64,000 bases of DNA from Elgaria multicarinata webbii (lineage: Eukaryota; Chordata; Lepidosauria; Squamata; Anguidae): NCBI RefSeq assembly GCF_023053635.1, contig NC_086187.1, forward strand, positions 28,992,501 to 29,056,500, written 5' to 3'. Each line of letters starts with the position of its first letter. The first letter of the stretch is position 1. The notes under the pieces are model-generated. The model did not search any database, had not been told where the DNA came from, and was given only the letters and a program-made list of their open reading frames with translations. This document shows positions 54,561 to 64,000 of this stretch, one piece after another. The translations under genes were made by a program, and so were the position numbers.

Positions 54561-57500
54561 GCGGACACGTGTCCCGTCCCCCTGGGCCCGACATGCCAGT
54601 GGGAGGCGGGGAGCGGAGGCAGCTCCGCGGCAACCCTAGCAGGCCAAGGGCAGGCCAAGGGCAGGGCAGGGGGCTCGGCCACACGCCGCCCGTGCCGGGA
54701 AAGAGGCGGGGGTCGCCATGCCCCCCTCCCTCCCTCAGGACAAGGCCCCGCCTCAGGGGGCTTCGCGAGGGCACCGGCCCACCCTGCACGGAGCGGTGTC
54801 GGGGACTGACTGTGGGGAGCCCGGGGTGGGGGTGGGGGGCTGGCCATGGCCTTGGCCTGACCCGGAAGCCCACCTGGCCTTGCAGGACGTGCCCCCCCCC
54901 TCCAAGCCGTCTTTTGGGGGGCACCTGGGAGCGCGTTCCTGAGCATTCTCACGAAAGGGCTGCAAAAGCCCCACGAAACGCCCAGTATGCAGAAGGCAAA
55001 GCGGCGATGCTCAGAGGAACAAATACACGCATGACACGCGCACACGCACGCGTGCAAAACACCCGCCACAGCAGAAACCTACGAGGCTTTCCTCTGCGGG
55101 GGGGGGGGGAGGGGGGCAGCCAACCAGCAAGAAAGAGAAAGGGACAAAAGGAAAGGGGCTCCTCCGGCAAGGCCTGTGGGGGCGGGGGGGGCAGCTAAAA
55201 AGAGCGGGATTTGTGGGTGGGGGGAGGAAGAGCAGTTGGGTGGGTGGGTCAAAGAACCCAGTGGAGGCGGGGGAGGGATGGGGATCCACTGATCACAACC
55301 TAGAGGGAGTTGGGGAGGACGACTTGTATGTCTGAATGCTTGGGAGGGTGCATGAGAGAGAGAGAGAGAAGGGGGGAGGGGGTTTGGAGAGATCCCTCCC
55401 CCCAATTGGAGTGGGGTTTTGTTTGTGCTTGCAGCAAGGAGGAGAAGGGAAGGACATGTGTTAATGTATATCTGATTGTATGCATGATGGATGTATATCT
55501 GCTTGTATGCATCTGTTGTGCTCATTTGTGAATGGATGTGTGATGGTTGGTTATGGGCGTGTCGTGTTGGTATGTGTGTGTGTGTGTGTGAGAGAGAGAG
55601 AATAGCTCTGGTTGGTGATCCAGGGTGGGGGGATGAGTTCGCTGGCAGAGGAAGAGAGAAAAACAGTCTGTCTCCTGTGATATAGGTTTCTGTTGGCACT
55701 GAAAAGTATGGGCTCAAAGGTGTTGTTTAGTGTGTTGGGGCTCAGACACCTCCCAGCCCCCCACCCCACACCTCTACCTTGTACTAAGCCTTTTGAGCAA
55801 GTGGCCTTTGTTGCTAGCCACCTCTCACAGGGCAGACACTCAAATTGCTAGATGTGCCCACAGGCCTGAAACGGCTGTCTACCCCTGAGCTATGGCATCC
55901 CTGACCGATGGCTGCCCAGCCTCTCCTTAAATGCCTCCAGAGAAGGAGAGGAGGCCCCCACCTCCTGAGGCACGGTCCACCCAGTTAGGGTGTTTCTCTT
56001 AATGTTTCACCAAAGTCTGCTTCCCTTCTCTTTTCACCCCTTGGTTCTGGTCCTGCCCTCCACAGCAATAGAGAAAAACTCCGCTCCGTCTTCTGCCTGG
56101 CAGCCTTTCAGATATTTGGAGGCCACCATCCCATCTCCCCTTCAGCATTAGACAGAGCCAGGCTCTGGGGTTTGTAGGGCCCAACCCATGAAGGGCTTTT
56201 GAGGTCCAGAAGAGCACCTTCAATTGTGCTATAGATTAGGGTTTGGAGAAGTTGGGGACAGACAAATCCCAAACTTCTCCAGTATTCTTGAAAGTTTTCC
56301 TTCTCCCCCAGGGAAACCAAGGAGTAGGTACGTTGTGAACAGTATTGGTGACAACGTGGAAGACCCTGATGGAGACTCCAGGTAGGTGCGGTGCCCGGTG
56401 GCTTTTACAGATCTGGGAATAGCATCCAACAAAGACCAGCTCAGAGCCCTTTGTAAGGAGGCCTGCTGAATGTCATCCTGATGTGTGAAGTATAAATCTG
56501 CTCCTGGCACCTTTGCAAGGAGGCGGCATCTGCATCCAGACCTTTGCAGGGCAGGAGCTCTCGTAGGCAGGTCAGAAGGGGGATCGGTGGCTTCATTCAG
56601 ACCCCTGGAACTGTGCAGGTCCTGAACTAATGGAGAGCCGTACACTTGCGCTCTCTCGACCAGGGCTGGGGAACAGGGGGCCCTCCGGCTGCTGCTGGTG
56701 CTGCAGCTCTCATCAGCCCTTACCAGAATAGCCAGTGGTGAGAGGTCGTGGGAGTTGTGGCCCTCCAGATGGCTTGGCCTTCGTTGTCCCTCCCTGGCCT
56801 CTACACGGTTCCTGCTCCCTGGGCAGGGAGAGTTGTGCAGGTGATCCAGCTGACTGGCAGCCCTGCAAAGGCGTTTCAGACGCGGGGGGAGGACTGGGCG
56901 GCGTGCCCACCTGAGCAGGCAGAAGAGCTGCACCTGCTCCCACTCTCTTCCTGCGAGGGGACAGATCCTGCCTTCCTTCCCTGATGAAAAGGGAGGTGCT
57001 GGGCAGAGGGCTCCTGTCCAAGCGCTGACCAGCTGAGCTGCAGCAAGCCTTGCGGCATCAGAGGCTACTGGACGCCCTGGGACACGGCCAAGCTTTCTGG
57101 CCTTCTTACCCAGGATGGCACAAGGGGCGTTTCCAGGTGGCAGAAAGGAGACCTGGCTTTGCTTGTTGGATGCCACCTCGGATCCCAGCGTGGTCTGGCT
57201 CGTGGGCATTGTCCAATGCTGTTGCTGAGTCTGGTCCAGATCACCCTTCATTACCAGGGGTGGCTGGCTCCTGCCGCCAGGGGTTGCTGCTCAGGGGCTT
57301 GAGGTGGCCCCCAACCAGGGGCCCCTTTGGGCTGGGCTGCATTTCGTGGCCCCCAGGGAAGGCATGGCCACGAGGCCCCAGTTTGATACCTGCTGCCCTT
57401 ATTCCCTCGTGGGGGGTGAGGAAGCGGCTCAGCAGTGTGGGGACACCTGCCCTGTTCCTAGCTGCCAGTGCGCGTGGTGTATGAATTGGGCCCTCCTCAC

Positions 57501-60500
57501 GGGGAGTTGCGTTTCACCCGAGAAGCCCCTTTGGGCCCTTTCTCAATGCCCCCTTTCCCGATGCCCCCTTTTGCCCTGTGTTACGCGTGCGTGGCGCGGC
57601 GTGCCTCTGCCCGGTTGATTCTTCCGTTGTGTTCCCCAGCGGTGCTGACGGCCCCCGTTCCTCTTTTCAGAGAGCCCCGCCCTCTCACTGATGAGCAGGT
57701 GGTGTCGGGGTAAGACGAAACGTTCTGAAGCGGCAGCGCCTCTGTCTCGAGTGGCTTCCCTTTCTCACTCTCTGTCTCGAGTGGCTTCCCTTTCTCACTC
57801 TCTTCTCCTGTGCTTCATCTCTCATTTCTGTTTTCCAGCAAGCTGCAGCTGAACTGAATGTCAGGCCAGAACACGGCGAGGGCAGGTCGGCCAGGTTCGG
57901 GGCATTGGTGGAATCAAGCCAACGCTGCCAACGGGGAACCAGCCTTGAGAGGGGGAATCACGGTTCAGTGGGAGGAGGGCGCTTGCTTTGCGTGGGGCGG
58001 CAGGTCCCAGGCTTGACCCCTGGCAGCATCTTCTGCTCAGGCCGGGAACGAGCCTCCCCTCGGCGGCCCTGGCCTTCCTCGCCCGTCAGTGTAGGTGAGA
58101 CTGAGCTAGCTGGATCACAGGCCGGACCCGGGAACAGGCAGCACCTGAGGTGCCTTTCCTTGGGGCAGCCGCAAAGTGCAGCAGCCGCGGTAGAAGGCAT
58201 GGCCTCCACAGGGCCCGCCTCTCGTTTTCTCTCTGGGGGAATGTGTGGGGCTGCCCTGCCATCCAGTATTTCAGGATGCACACTGGCAACTCTGAAATGC
58301 ACAGCAATGCTTCCAGGCGAGGCTTTTCTGACGCCATTGCCCTGCCTCTTTCACGGGGAGCGGGGTGGGGGTGTCCAGACAGCAGCGTCTGCAACTCATC
58401 ACCCTCTCATGGCTTCCCACCACTCCCTCCTTCCGTCCATTTTCCTTACTGCATTAAGGGGGGAAAGGCAGAACATCTGCTCAAGGCCCTTTTCCCTGCT
58501 AGTGCTGGCAGTCCTGTGTGGAAGCACCCAGTTTGTCTCTCCTGTGATCAACGGTCACGGCTCCCCCTGGGCTTCTGGCTCTTACGCGCTTGCCCAGGGA
58601 CCATGGCTCAGCTCAGGAAGAGCTGCACGGCTCTGAGACCCTTTTCCGAGGCTGCAGGACAGCCAGGCCCCTTCCGCTCCCTTGTGCAGCAAGCGAAAGA
58701 AGCCAGGAACACAGAAGGGGAGAGCCCAGAGAAACTGGCTCCGATTTGTGCAGACCTTCCATTTTGGAGACTCAACTAGGCTGGCAGCTGCAGGCGTTGT
58801 GCTGCTTCTAGGCCCACGGCTCGAGTAACTTTACTCCTGAGAGGAAAGGGCTGTTGGCTGGGGAGGGGGCTTCCCCCCCCTTCCCTGCCAAGGCCTTGGT
58901 GGCAGGCTCCATTCCCTCCAGTGAGCAGGTTTCCAAGATCCCTCTGAGGATGGCAGCCTTCCTATGCTCAGGGAGTTCAGGCGCCCTCCACGGCTTGGGG
59001 CTAGGGGCCACTTGGCCGTCTGGCCGGCCTTCCATTGCTCCAGCTGCGTTCAGAGGCCCTCTGTTTCTGAACAGCTTCTCAAGTCTCTCAGCGTTCTGTT
59101 GTTGCCATCTCAGGTCAGTGCCTGCCCTGAAGAAAATTATTTTTAATATTTTGTATGCTTTTAAAATCCAGGGGCTTGCAATCTTAATTAAACCAACACG
59201 CCAACAACAGTAATGGCGAGGCCCTTAAGGAGCAGGTGAGCTCTGTAGAGTTGCCGTAAAAGGGCTGGGGCAGAGCCGGCAGCGTGGTGGTGGTGGTGGA
59301 GGAGGAGGAGGAGAAGGAAAGTTTGCAACCGAACAAGCCTTTGCTGTTCAGTACTTTTGGTCTCTGGCTGGAATTAGGAATAAGCAACTCCAGTGCAAGA
59401 CAAATTGATTGGGTTTTATTTATTTATTTATTTATTACATTTTTATGCCGCCCAATAGCCGAAGCTCTCTGGGCGGTTCACAAAAATTAAAACCATAATA
59501 AAACAACTAACAGGTTAAAAGCACAAATACAAAATACAGTATAAAAAGCACAAACAGGATAAAAACCACGCAGCAAAATTGATATAAAATTAAAATACAG
59601 AGTTAAAACAGTAAATTTAAGTTAAAATAAAGTGTTAAAATACTGAGAGAATAAAAAGGTCTTCAGCTGGCGACGAAAGGAGTACAGTGTAGGCGCCAGG
59701 CGGACCTCTCTGGGGAGCTCATTCCACAGCTGGGGTGCCACAGCGGAGAAAGCCCTGCTCCTAGTAGCCACCTGCCTCACTTCCTTTGGCAGGGGCTCAC
59801 GGAGAAGGGCCCCTGTAGATGATCTTAAGGTCCGGGCAGGTACATGGGTTTGCATAGTGGAAGTCCAAAGCCTTTCCCGCTGGAACAATCGGAGCACCCA
59901 GTGGGTGGGGGTTCACCTCATCACAGAGGGGAAATAAGCCACAGTGAGTAATTTGTGCATGCCAGTCATGAGCTGCCAACAATTAGGGTTATCATGATGT
60001 CTGAACTCAGCAAAAGTGGGTGGCTGTGATGGTTTACAAATTAGGGTTTGGGAGTGGTTTGCAAGCCACCCCAGCCACGCACCCTCGCCAGGTTCAGAGG
60101 CCTCAACAACTGCGTCTGATGAGGGTAATTTTGTGAATCCTCCATGATTCTGCAAACCTGCCCATTGGCTGCTCCTGTTGTTCCAGGGGACAAGGCTTTC
60201 GACTTCAGTTGCCATAATAGATGAGCGGATGAGAGTTTCAGGAAATGAGTTTCTTCATGTTGACGTTTAACTCCTCACTCCCTGTGTACACACACACACA
60301 CACACACACTCTGCTGCTCAGGAGTTTGAAACAAGCATCGCAAGTTTTCTGGCGGAGAAGATGGCCGTGGCCTCTCCGTGTTCTGCCGTGGCTGCCTTAT
60401 CTGACGAGCGCAGCCTCCAGCCTCCTTGCACAGGCAGATAAGCTGGCAATCTCTCTGAGCCACGGCCCAAGCTGCCAAGGTGGTGCACAGCTCCCTGCAG

Positions 60501-61683
60501 CCTTCAGGGTCTGCCAGGCCGAGGGGAGACTTCTTTGATGTGCAGTTTGGGAAAGGATGTTTTCCTCTGCTTTGCTTTCTCCCACAAGTGCCCGGAGGCT
60601 GACCTCCTGACAAAGGATCTGCACCTGACCCAAATCGGGCAAATCCCGCCTTCATCCCAGTGGTGCTGGATGGTAGTGAGGTCCAGTCGGGGGGGGGGGC
60701 AGGGGGCATTCTAACATGGCAAGCTATAGATCTTCCCCTCCAAAGGGCTTCCCTGCCCATCCGTCAGGAAATGTAGCCCTTGCTGAGATTCAAGAGCAGC
60801 TCCCTTCTGAGCAGTTCCTTAAAGCAGACATAGCCCCAGAATGAGTGCTTCTCTCTGGAGAACGGGCTGCGAGTCCATGTACACCTGTTATGGAAGGCTT
60901 GGGTGGTTGTGAATGCAGCGGCAGGTGAGCCGGCGTGCTCCTACTGTTGCTAACCGGAACAATTCAAGGATGGCCCCTGAGATGTGGCCCTTTTGGCGTT
61001 CCCGTGTCTGCCATGGTCAGCTGGCGCTAGGGCTGAGCTCTCAAGATCCCCAGGAGGAGGAGAAGAGCCCTCTTCTCCCTCTGTGGAGGACAGCGTGGAC
61101 TCCCTGAAGCGGCTCTTAGGGCCAGTGCAGCGTAGGGCACGGGGGCTTCCCGGGCGGGGGGAGGTGGCCACAGGCAGTTCCTGCATTCAGGGGATCTGCT
61201 TGAGCTGCTGCAACACCTCGCTGCTTAGAGAGGCTGAGGCTGCAGTGGAATCCAGGGACCTGCAGCTGAAGCAACTCTGGCTAACCTCTCCACATCCTCC
61301 TGAGAGCTTGCCACGGAGGCCAGATGCACGAGCCCCCTGTCTCTGACACTTTCCCTTCAATCATTCTGGTGATTTGGAAGATGTGATCTTGACAGAACTT
61401 AATTCCCCTAACAGGCGGAATCTGAGGGGTCCCCATGTGCGTGTTTATATGTAATGGTTACAGAATGAATGGTATGAATACAGAAATCCTCCCTGGCTCT
61501 GGGACCGTGTTGGGCTGGGCGAAGCGTAGTGATCCACCTCTCCGCTCTTGAAGGTTCTCGGACGTCATCCTGGCAACCATTCTGGCTACCAAGTCGGATA
61601 TGTGCGGCAAGAAGTTTGAGCTGAAGATTGACAACGTCCGCTTCGTTGGCCACCCAACTCTGCTTCAGCATGCCTTCGGGCAG
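54283..61683 (+). CDS. NPRL3: NPR3-like, GATOR1 complex subunit (5' part; runs off the window)
   Basis: Subunit of GATOR1, the lysosomal GTPase-activating complex that turns off RagA/B and mTORC1 when amino acids are scarce. Three canonical coding exons are visible: 54283-54400, 56312-56381 and 61554-61683, joined in frame (phases 1, 2, 0) through GT-AG sites to 106 residues. '[20 protein letters not shown]' and '[15 protein letters not shown]' match the human N-terminus. '[20 protein letters not shown]' is exon 2, and '[20 protein letters not shown]' plus '[20 protein letters not shown]' are nearly identical to human exon 3. The remaining exons lie beyond 64000. The Met at 54283 aligns with the human start; an in-frame upstream ATG at 54250 would add 11 residues. 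A possible 39-nt cassette exon is at 57671-57709. In mammals and birds later introns of this gene contain the alpha-globin enhancers. Confidence 0.95.
55090..56180. repeat. NPRL3 intron 1 content: low-complexity tracts and a decayed CR1-like 3' piece
   Basis: G-rich runs at 55100-55220 and a (GT)n/(GA)n run at 55570-55600. From about 55880 to 56180 there is CR1-like 3' sequence in reverse orientation ('tggctgcccagcctctcctt', 'cagatatttggaggccacca'). Confidence 0.5.
57671..57709 (+). CDS. NPRL3: candidate 39-nt in-frame cassette microexon of NPRL3
   Basis: A polypyrimidine tract and 'ctcttttcag' precede, and a 'gtaaga' donor follows. The 39-nt body has no stop and preserves phase between exon 2 (phase 2) and exon 3. 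Included, it would insert '[13 protein letters not shown]' between 'GDSR' and 'FSDV'. The 13-residue insert with matching phase and two good splice sites inside a 5.2-kb intron is unlikely by chance. I cannot confirm from memory that other species use it. Confidence 0.55.
57741..57800 (+). repeat. perfect 30-bp tandem duplication in NPRL3 intron 2
   Basis: The unit starting 'tctgtctcgagtggcttccc' occurs twice with no mismatch, 32 bases after the candidate microexon. It is either a very recent duplication or an assembly slip. Confidence 0.95.
57930..58140 (+). repeat. tRNA-derived SINE in NPRL3 intron 2
   Basis: Body motifs 'gcaggtcccaggcttgaccc' (decayed B box) and 'gagctagctggatcacaggc'. 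It is an older, more diverged copy than 62279-62600. Confidence 0.65.
59418..59900 (-). repeat. L2-like LINE 3' end in NPRL3 intron 2
   Basis: (TTTA)n run then the reverse-complement tail. The minus strand encodes '[20 protein letters not shown]', '[14 protein letters not shown]' and '[16 protein letters not shown]' in one open segment, so it is a fairly young copy. Confidence 0.85.
60289..60309 (+). repeat. (CA)n microsatellite
   Basis: About ten 'ca' dinucleotides in NPRL3 intron 2. Confidence 0.9.
60310..61553. other. NPRL3 intron 2 right part, nothing recognised
   Basis: No exon, repeat or RNA gene that I can support between the CA repeat and exon 3. Confidence 0.4.
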
Positions 61684-62278
61684 GTAGGGCCCACGGACTC
61701 AGCAGCGCCAAGGCGGCTCTTTTATGTATTGTATTTTTTTCGTTCTATTTCTTTATTTCATTTTTCTACGGCCCAACGGCCCGGCCTCTGTCCTTGCCAC
61801 TTCTCCGTGGTGTGTGCCAGCTGTGGGCTAGGCAGGAGGAGGAGGAGGAGCCCTGAAGCTAACCCTAACCCAGCCCCCCCCCATCCAACGTCCTCTTTCC
61901 CACTGTGGCCGGACTGATGGCCCTAAAGGGACGTGAGGGGCCAACCCTCATGACCTGCTTTCTCAGGCTCACGCGGAGGGAGATTCTTCCCAGCCCACCT
62001 GCTTCCTGGCAGCCCTCCGGGTGCCCCCCCCTTTCACAAACTCCCCCCAAGCTTAATACGTGATCTACATTCAGTTCTGGGTCTTCCATACACACAGCCT
62101 CGCCTGTCTGCTGCTGCCGGGGTTGGGCTTCTATACAGCTGAGCCCAGCTCACTCCTCTCTTGCAGAGGCTCCGGCCTACGCACTTTCGGAGTGGGCATT
62201 GCACTAACCCTGACGGGGACGGTCCTGGGACAAAAGTTCCCAGGCTTTGGGGCTGGCGCTGGGGGTGGCATTCTGTCG

Positions 62279-62600
62279 GGGGGCCATAGCTCAGTGGTAC
62301 GGCCCCTGCTTTGCATGCAGAAGGTTGCAGGTTCGATTCCCCTGCGGGGGCTGGGAAAGGACCCTCCCCGGAGACCCTCTGCTGCCAGTCAGTGTTGACC
62401 CAGATGGGCCGAGGCGTCTGGCAAGGCGGCTCCCACGTGTCCTTTCCAGTGGAGCCAGAGAGGTGCTCAAGGTCTTTTGCCAGAGATCCTTTGGAACGCT
62501 CTGCCACTGAGCATTCAGCTGACCAGCTGAGGGCTCAGGAACTGACCAGAGCCACACTGGGAAGGGCTGGGCCAGCTTGACGGACCCTTCCTCAGAACTG
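62279..62600 (+). repeat. tRNA-derived SINE, well preserved, in NPRL3 intron 3
   Basis: The head reads as a tRNA: A box within 'gccatagctcagtggtacgg', anticodon region 'ctgctttgcatgcagaag', B box 'ggttcgattcccctgc'. The SINE body follows ('ctgccagtcagtgttgaccc', 'agatgggccgag'). The body and the acceptor-arm mismatch show it is a SINE, not a functional tRNA. Confidence 0.82.
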
Positions 62601-62811
62601 CTGTGCTCTTGGGGTGGGGGCTAGAGTCCTTCCTTGGCCTCCTACGTCTTCACTTGCTGGCTGGGGAGCTCCCTGTGGGTCCTGATTGGGTGTCCAAACC
62701 GGGGCTTCTGAAAGGTCCTCGGTCTCCCCAGACTCCCTGGAAGGGACCTGAAGGCCGCCTGGAGTAGCCCCTCCTCCTCCTCCTCCTCCTCCTGTGGGGC
62801 AGCCCTGATCA

Positions 62812-62842
62812 TGGAATCATAGAATAGTAGAGTCGGAAGGCC
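62812..62842 (-). repeat. minimal CR1 3' terminus
   Basis: Only the terminal block 'atggaatcatagaatagtag' plus 'agtcggaagg' remains. Extreme 5' truncation is typical of CR1. Confidence 0.7.
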
Positions 62843-63689
62843 CCACGTGCCCTGCAGGAGGGTGACGCCAGCCAGCCAAGGACTGTTCTGCAGGGGGAGG
62901 TGGCATCTGTCCCAGCCCCTAATACTGAGCAAACCCCCTCAACTGGGGAGTGGGACGGTGGGCCTTCAGTATTTCGCTGGGGGATGGAGACCTCCCTCAA
63001 AGAGGCCTGGTGGGGCGGAGGGCCCAGGTGGTCCTGCAGGCTCTCTTGCTCCATCTGGTGGTGGCACGTGGCACGTGCAGGCATCCAAGGGCAGGTGCTC
63101 CTGGTTTTCTTTGCGTTTCTGTACTTCTCATCTCTCCCTTCAGCTCAGAGAGTCCGAAGAAGGATTGGCTGCCCCTGGCATGGCTGGCAGTGGCCGCTCC
63201 CCAGGGCCTCGGGCACGGCTCCTTCTGAGCCCTGCCTGGAGATGCTGCCAGGGGTCAAGCAACGCAGGTGCTGCTCCCCCTGAGCTGCGGGCCCTTCCCC
63301 CCAAAGCGCAGCCCCTTCCTCCTCCTCCTCCTCCTCAGTGGGTCGGTGTGTACCAGGGATCCTCCAGGAAGTGGCCGACGAGCTTCTCTGAAGGCCAGCT
63401 GGCCCAACCCCAGCCCGTCTCCCCACCGTTCCGGCTCAGGCACAGTTTCTGCCCGTGTGGGGCGATGAAGGGATCCCAGGGTTTCTTGCATGGGCCGTGT
63501 GACCCCCTGAGCCATGGAATGCCCCTGGCAAATCTCTCGGAGGCCTCTCGGTCCCAGCCGGCCCAGGGCCCTTCAGATTCCCAGGCAGACTCGCTTGGGA
63601 GCCCCGATTCTTGTGCCCAGGGTCAGCTGAAGCCAAAGGAGTTTCATCGGCCTCCCTTCCCCCTTTTCCTCTTAAGCTCAGCAAATTGA

Positions 63690-64000
63690 GCTCTTCTAAC
63701 CACAGAGTTGAAAGGTACTTGAGGCATCCCGTGGTCCAATTCCCTTGCAGCTGCAGCATCTCTGACAGACGCCCGTTAATCCTGTGCCTAAATGCCTCCT
63801 GCAAAGGAGAACCCACCACCACCTCCCGGGGCAGCCTGTTCCACCGCTAGGACGTTCCTCCTAATGCTTATCCAAAATCCGCTTCCTGGCAATGTCCACC
63901 CATTGGTTGTAGTCCTGCCCACAGGAGCCACAGAGAACGCGCCTGCCCCATCTTCTGCCTGATGGCGGTCAGACTCTTGAAGGCCGCTATCTAGTCTCCC
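63690..64000 (-). repeat. CR1-like LINE 3' end running off the window
   Basis: Reverse orientation CR1 3' text: 'ccacagagttgaaaggtact', 'ctaaatgcctcctgcaaagg', 'ctgttccaccgctaggacgt' and 'gccgctatctagtctccc'. It is older than the copies at 1868 and 40196. Confidence 0.7.

Noticed and set aside
62279-62352. tRNA gene
   Set aside because: A and B boxes are present, but the acceptor arm does not close and a SINE body follows directly, so it is a tRNA-derived SINE head.
61684-64000. NPRL3 exon 4
   Set aside because: The expected continuation (a segment like 'APTMILFNVVFAL') is not present in any frame; it must lie beyond the window.

Overview
This window is vertebrate nuclear DNA, and I read it as the alpha-globin locus of a squamate reptile (lizard or snake). 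The host genes are split into short exons with GT-AG introns and CpG-rich first exons. Between them lies a dense squamate-type repeat fauna: CR1 and L2-like LINEs, a Penelope-like element, tRNA-derived SINEs, hAT miniature transposons, a class II endogenous retrovirus and a Ty3/Gypsy element. An alphaD-globin together with globin Y fits a non-avian sauropsid. The species itself cannot be read from the sequence.

Layout. 1-8.5 kb is gene-poor: a hAT/ZMYM1-like transposase remnant, CR1 and Penelope pieces, and an unexplained CpG-rich tract at 4.6-6.3 kb. MRPL28 (8.57-11.23 kb, minus, five coding exons) and PGAP6/TMEM8A (12.34-20.78 kb, minus, thirteen coding exons) follow and appear complete. 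Globin Y (22.8-27.5 kb, plus) lies tail to tail with alphaA (31.3-32.05 kb, minus). AlphaD follows (36.0-36.9 kb, minus). From 37 to 54 kb, where other sauropsids carry the embryonic alpha-type gene (pi/HBZ), I see no third alpha-type gene. About 11 kb of that interval is a broken retrovirus sitting in a CR1 LINE, with a Gypsy element inside it. NPRL3 begins at 54.28 kb on the plus strand and runs off the right edge after its first three canonical coding exons.

How the genes relate. The order NPRL3 - alpha globins - PGAP6 - MRPL28 is the conserved vertebrate alpha-globin neighbourhood. NPRL3 is transcribed away from the globins, and in mammals and birds its introns hold the distal erythroid enhancers. 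AlphaA and alphaD are the adult alpha-type haemoglobin chains. GbY is a cytoglobin-like haem protein. PGAP6, MRPL28 and NPRL3 are housekeeping genes (GPI-anchor processing, mitochondrial ribosome, GATOR1/mTORC1 control).

Points of most interest: a GC-AG intron 2 in alphaD; replacement of the near-invariant CD1 phenylalanine in both alphaD (Leu) and GbY (Val); a phase-neutral 39-nt candidate microexon in NPRL3 intron 2; absence of an embryonic alpha gene; a duplicated LTR-plus-CR1 flank at the retrovirus; and a nested hAT MITE whose empty site is present elsewhere in the same window.
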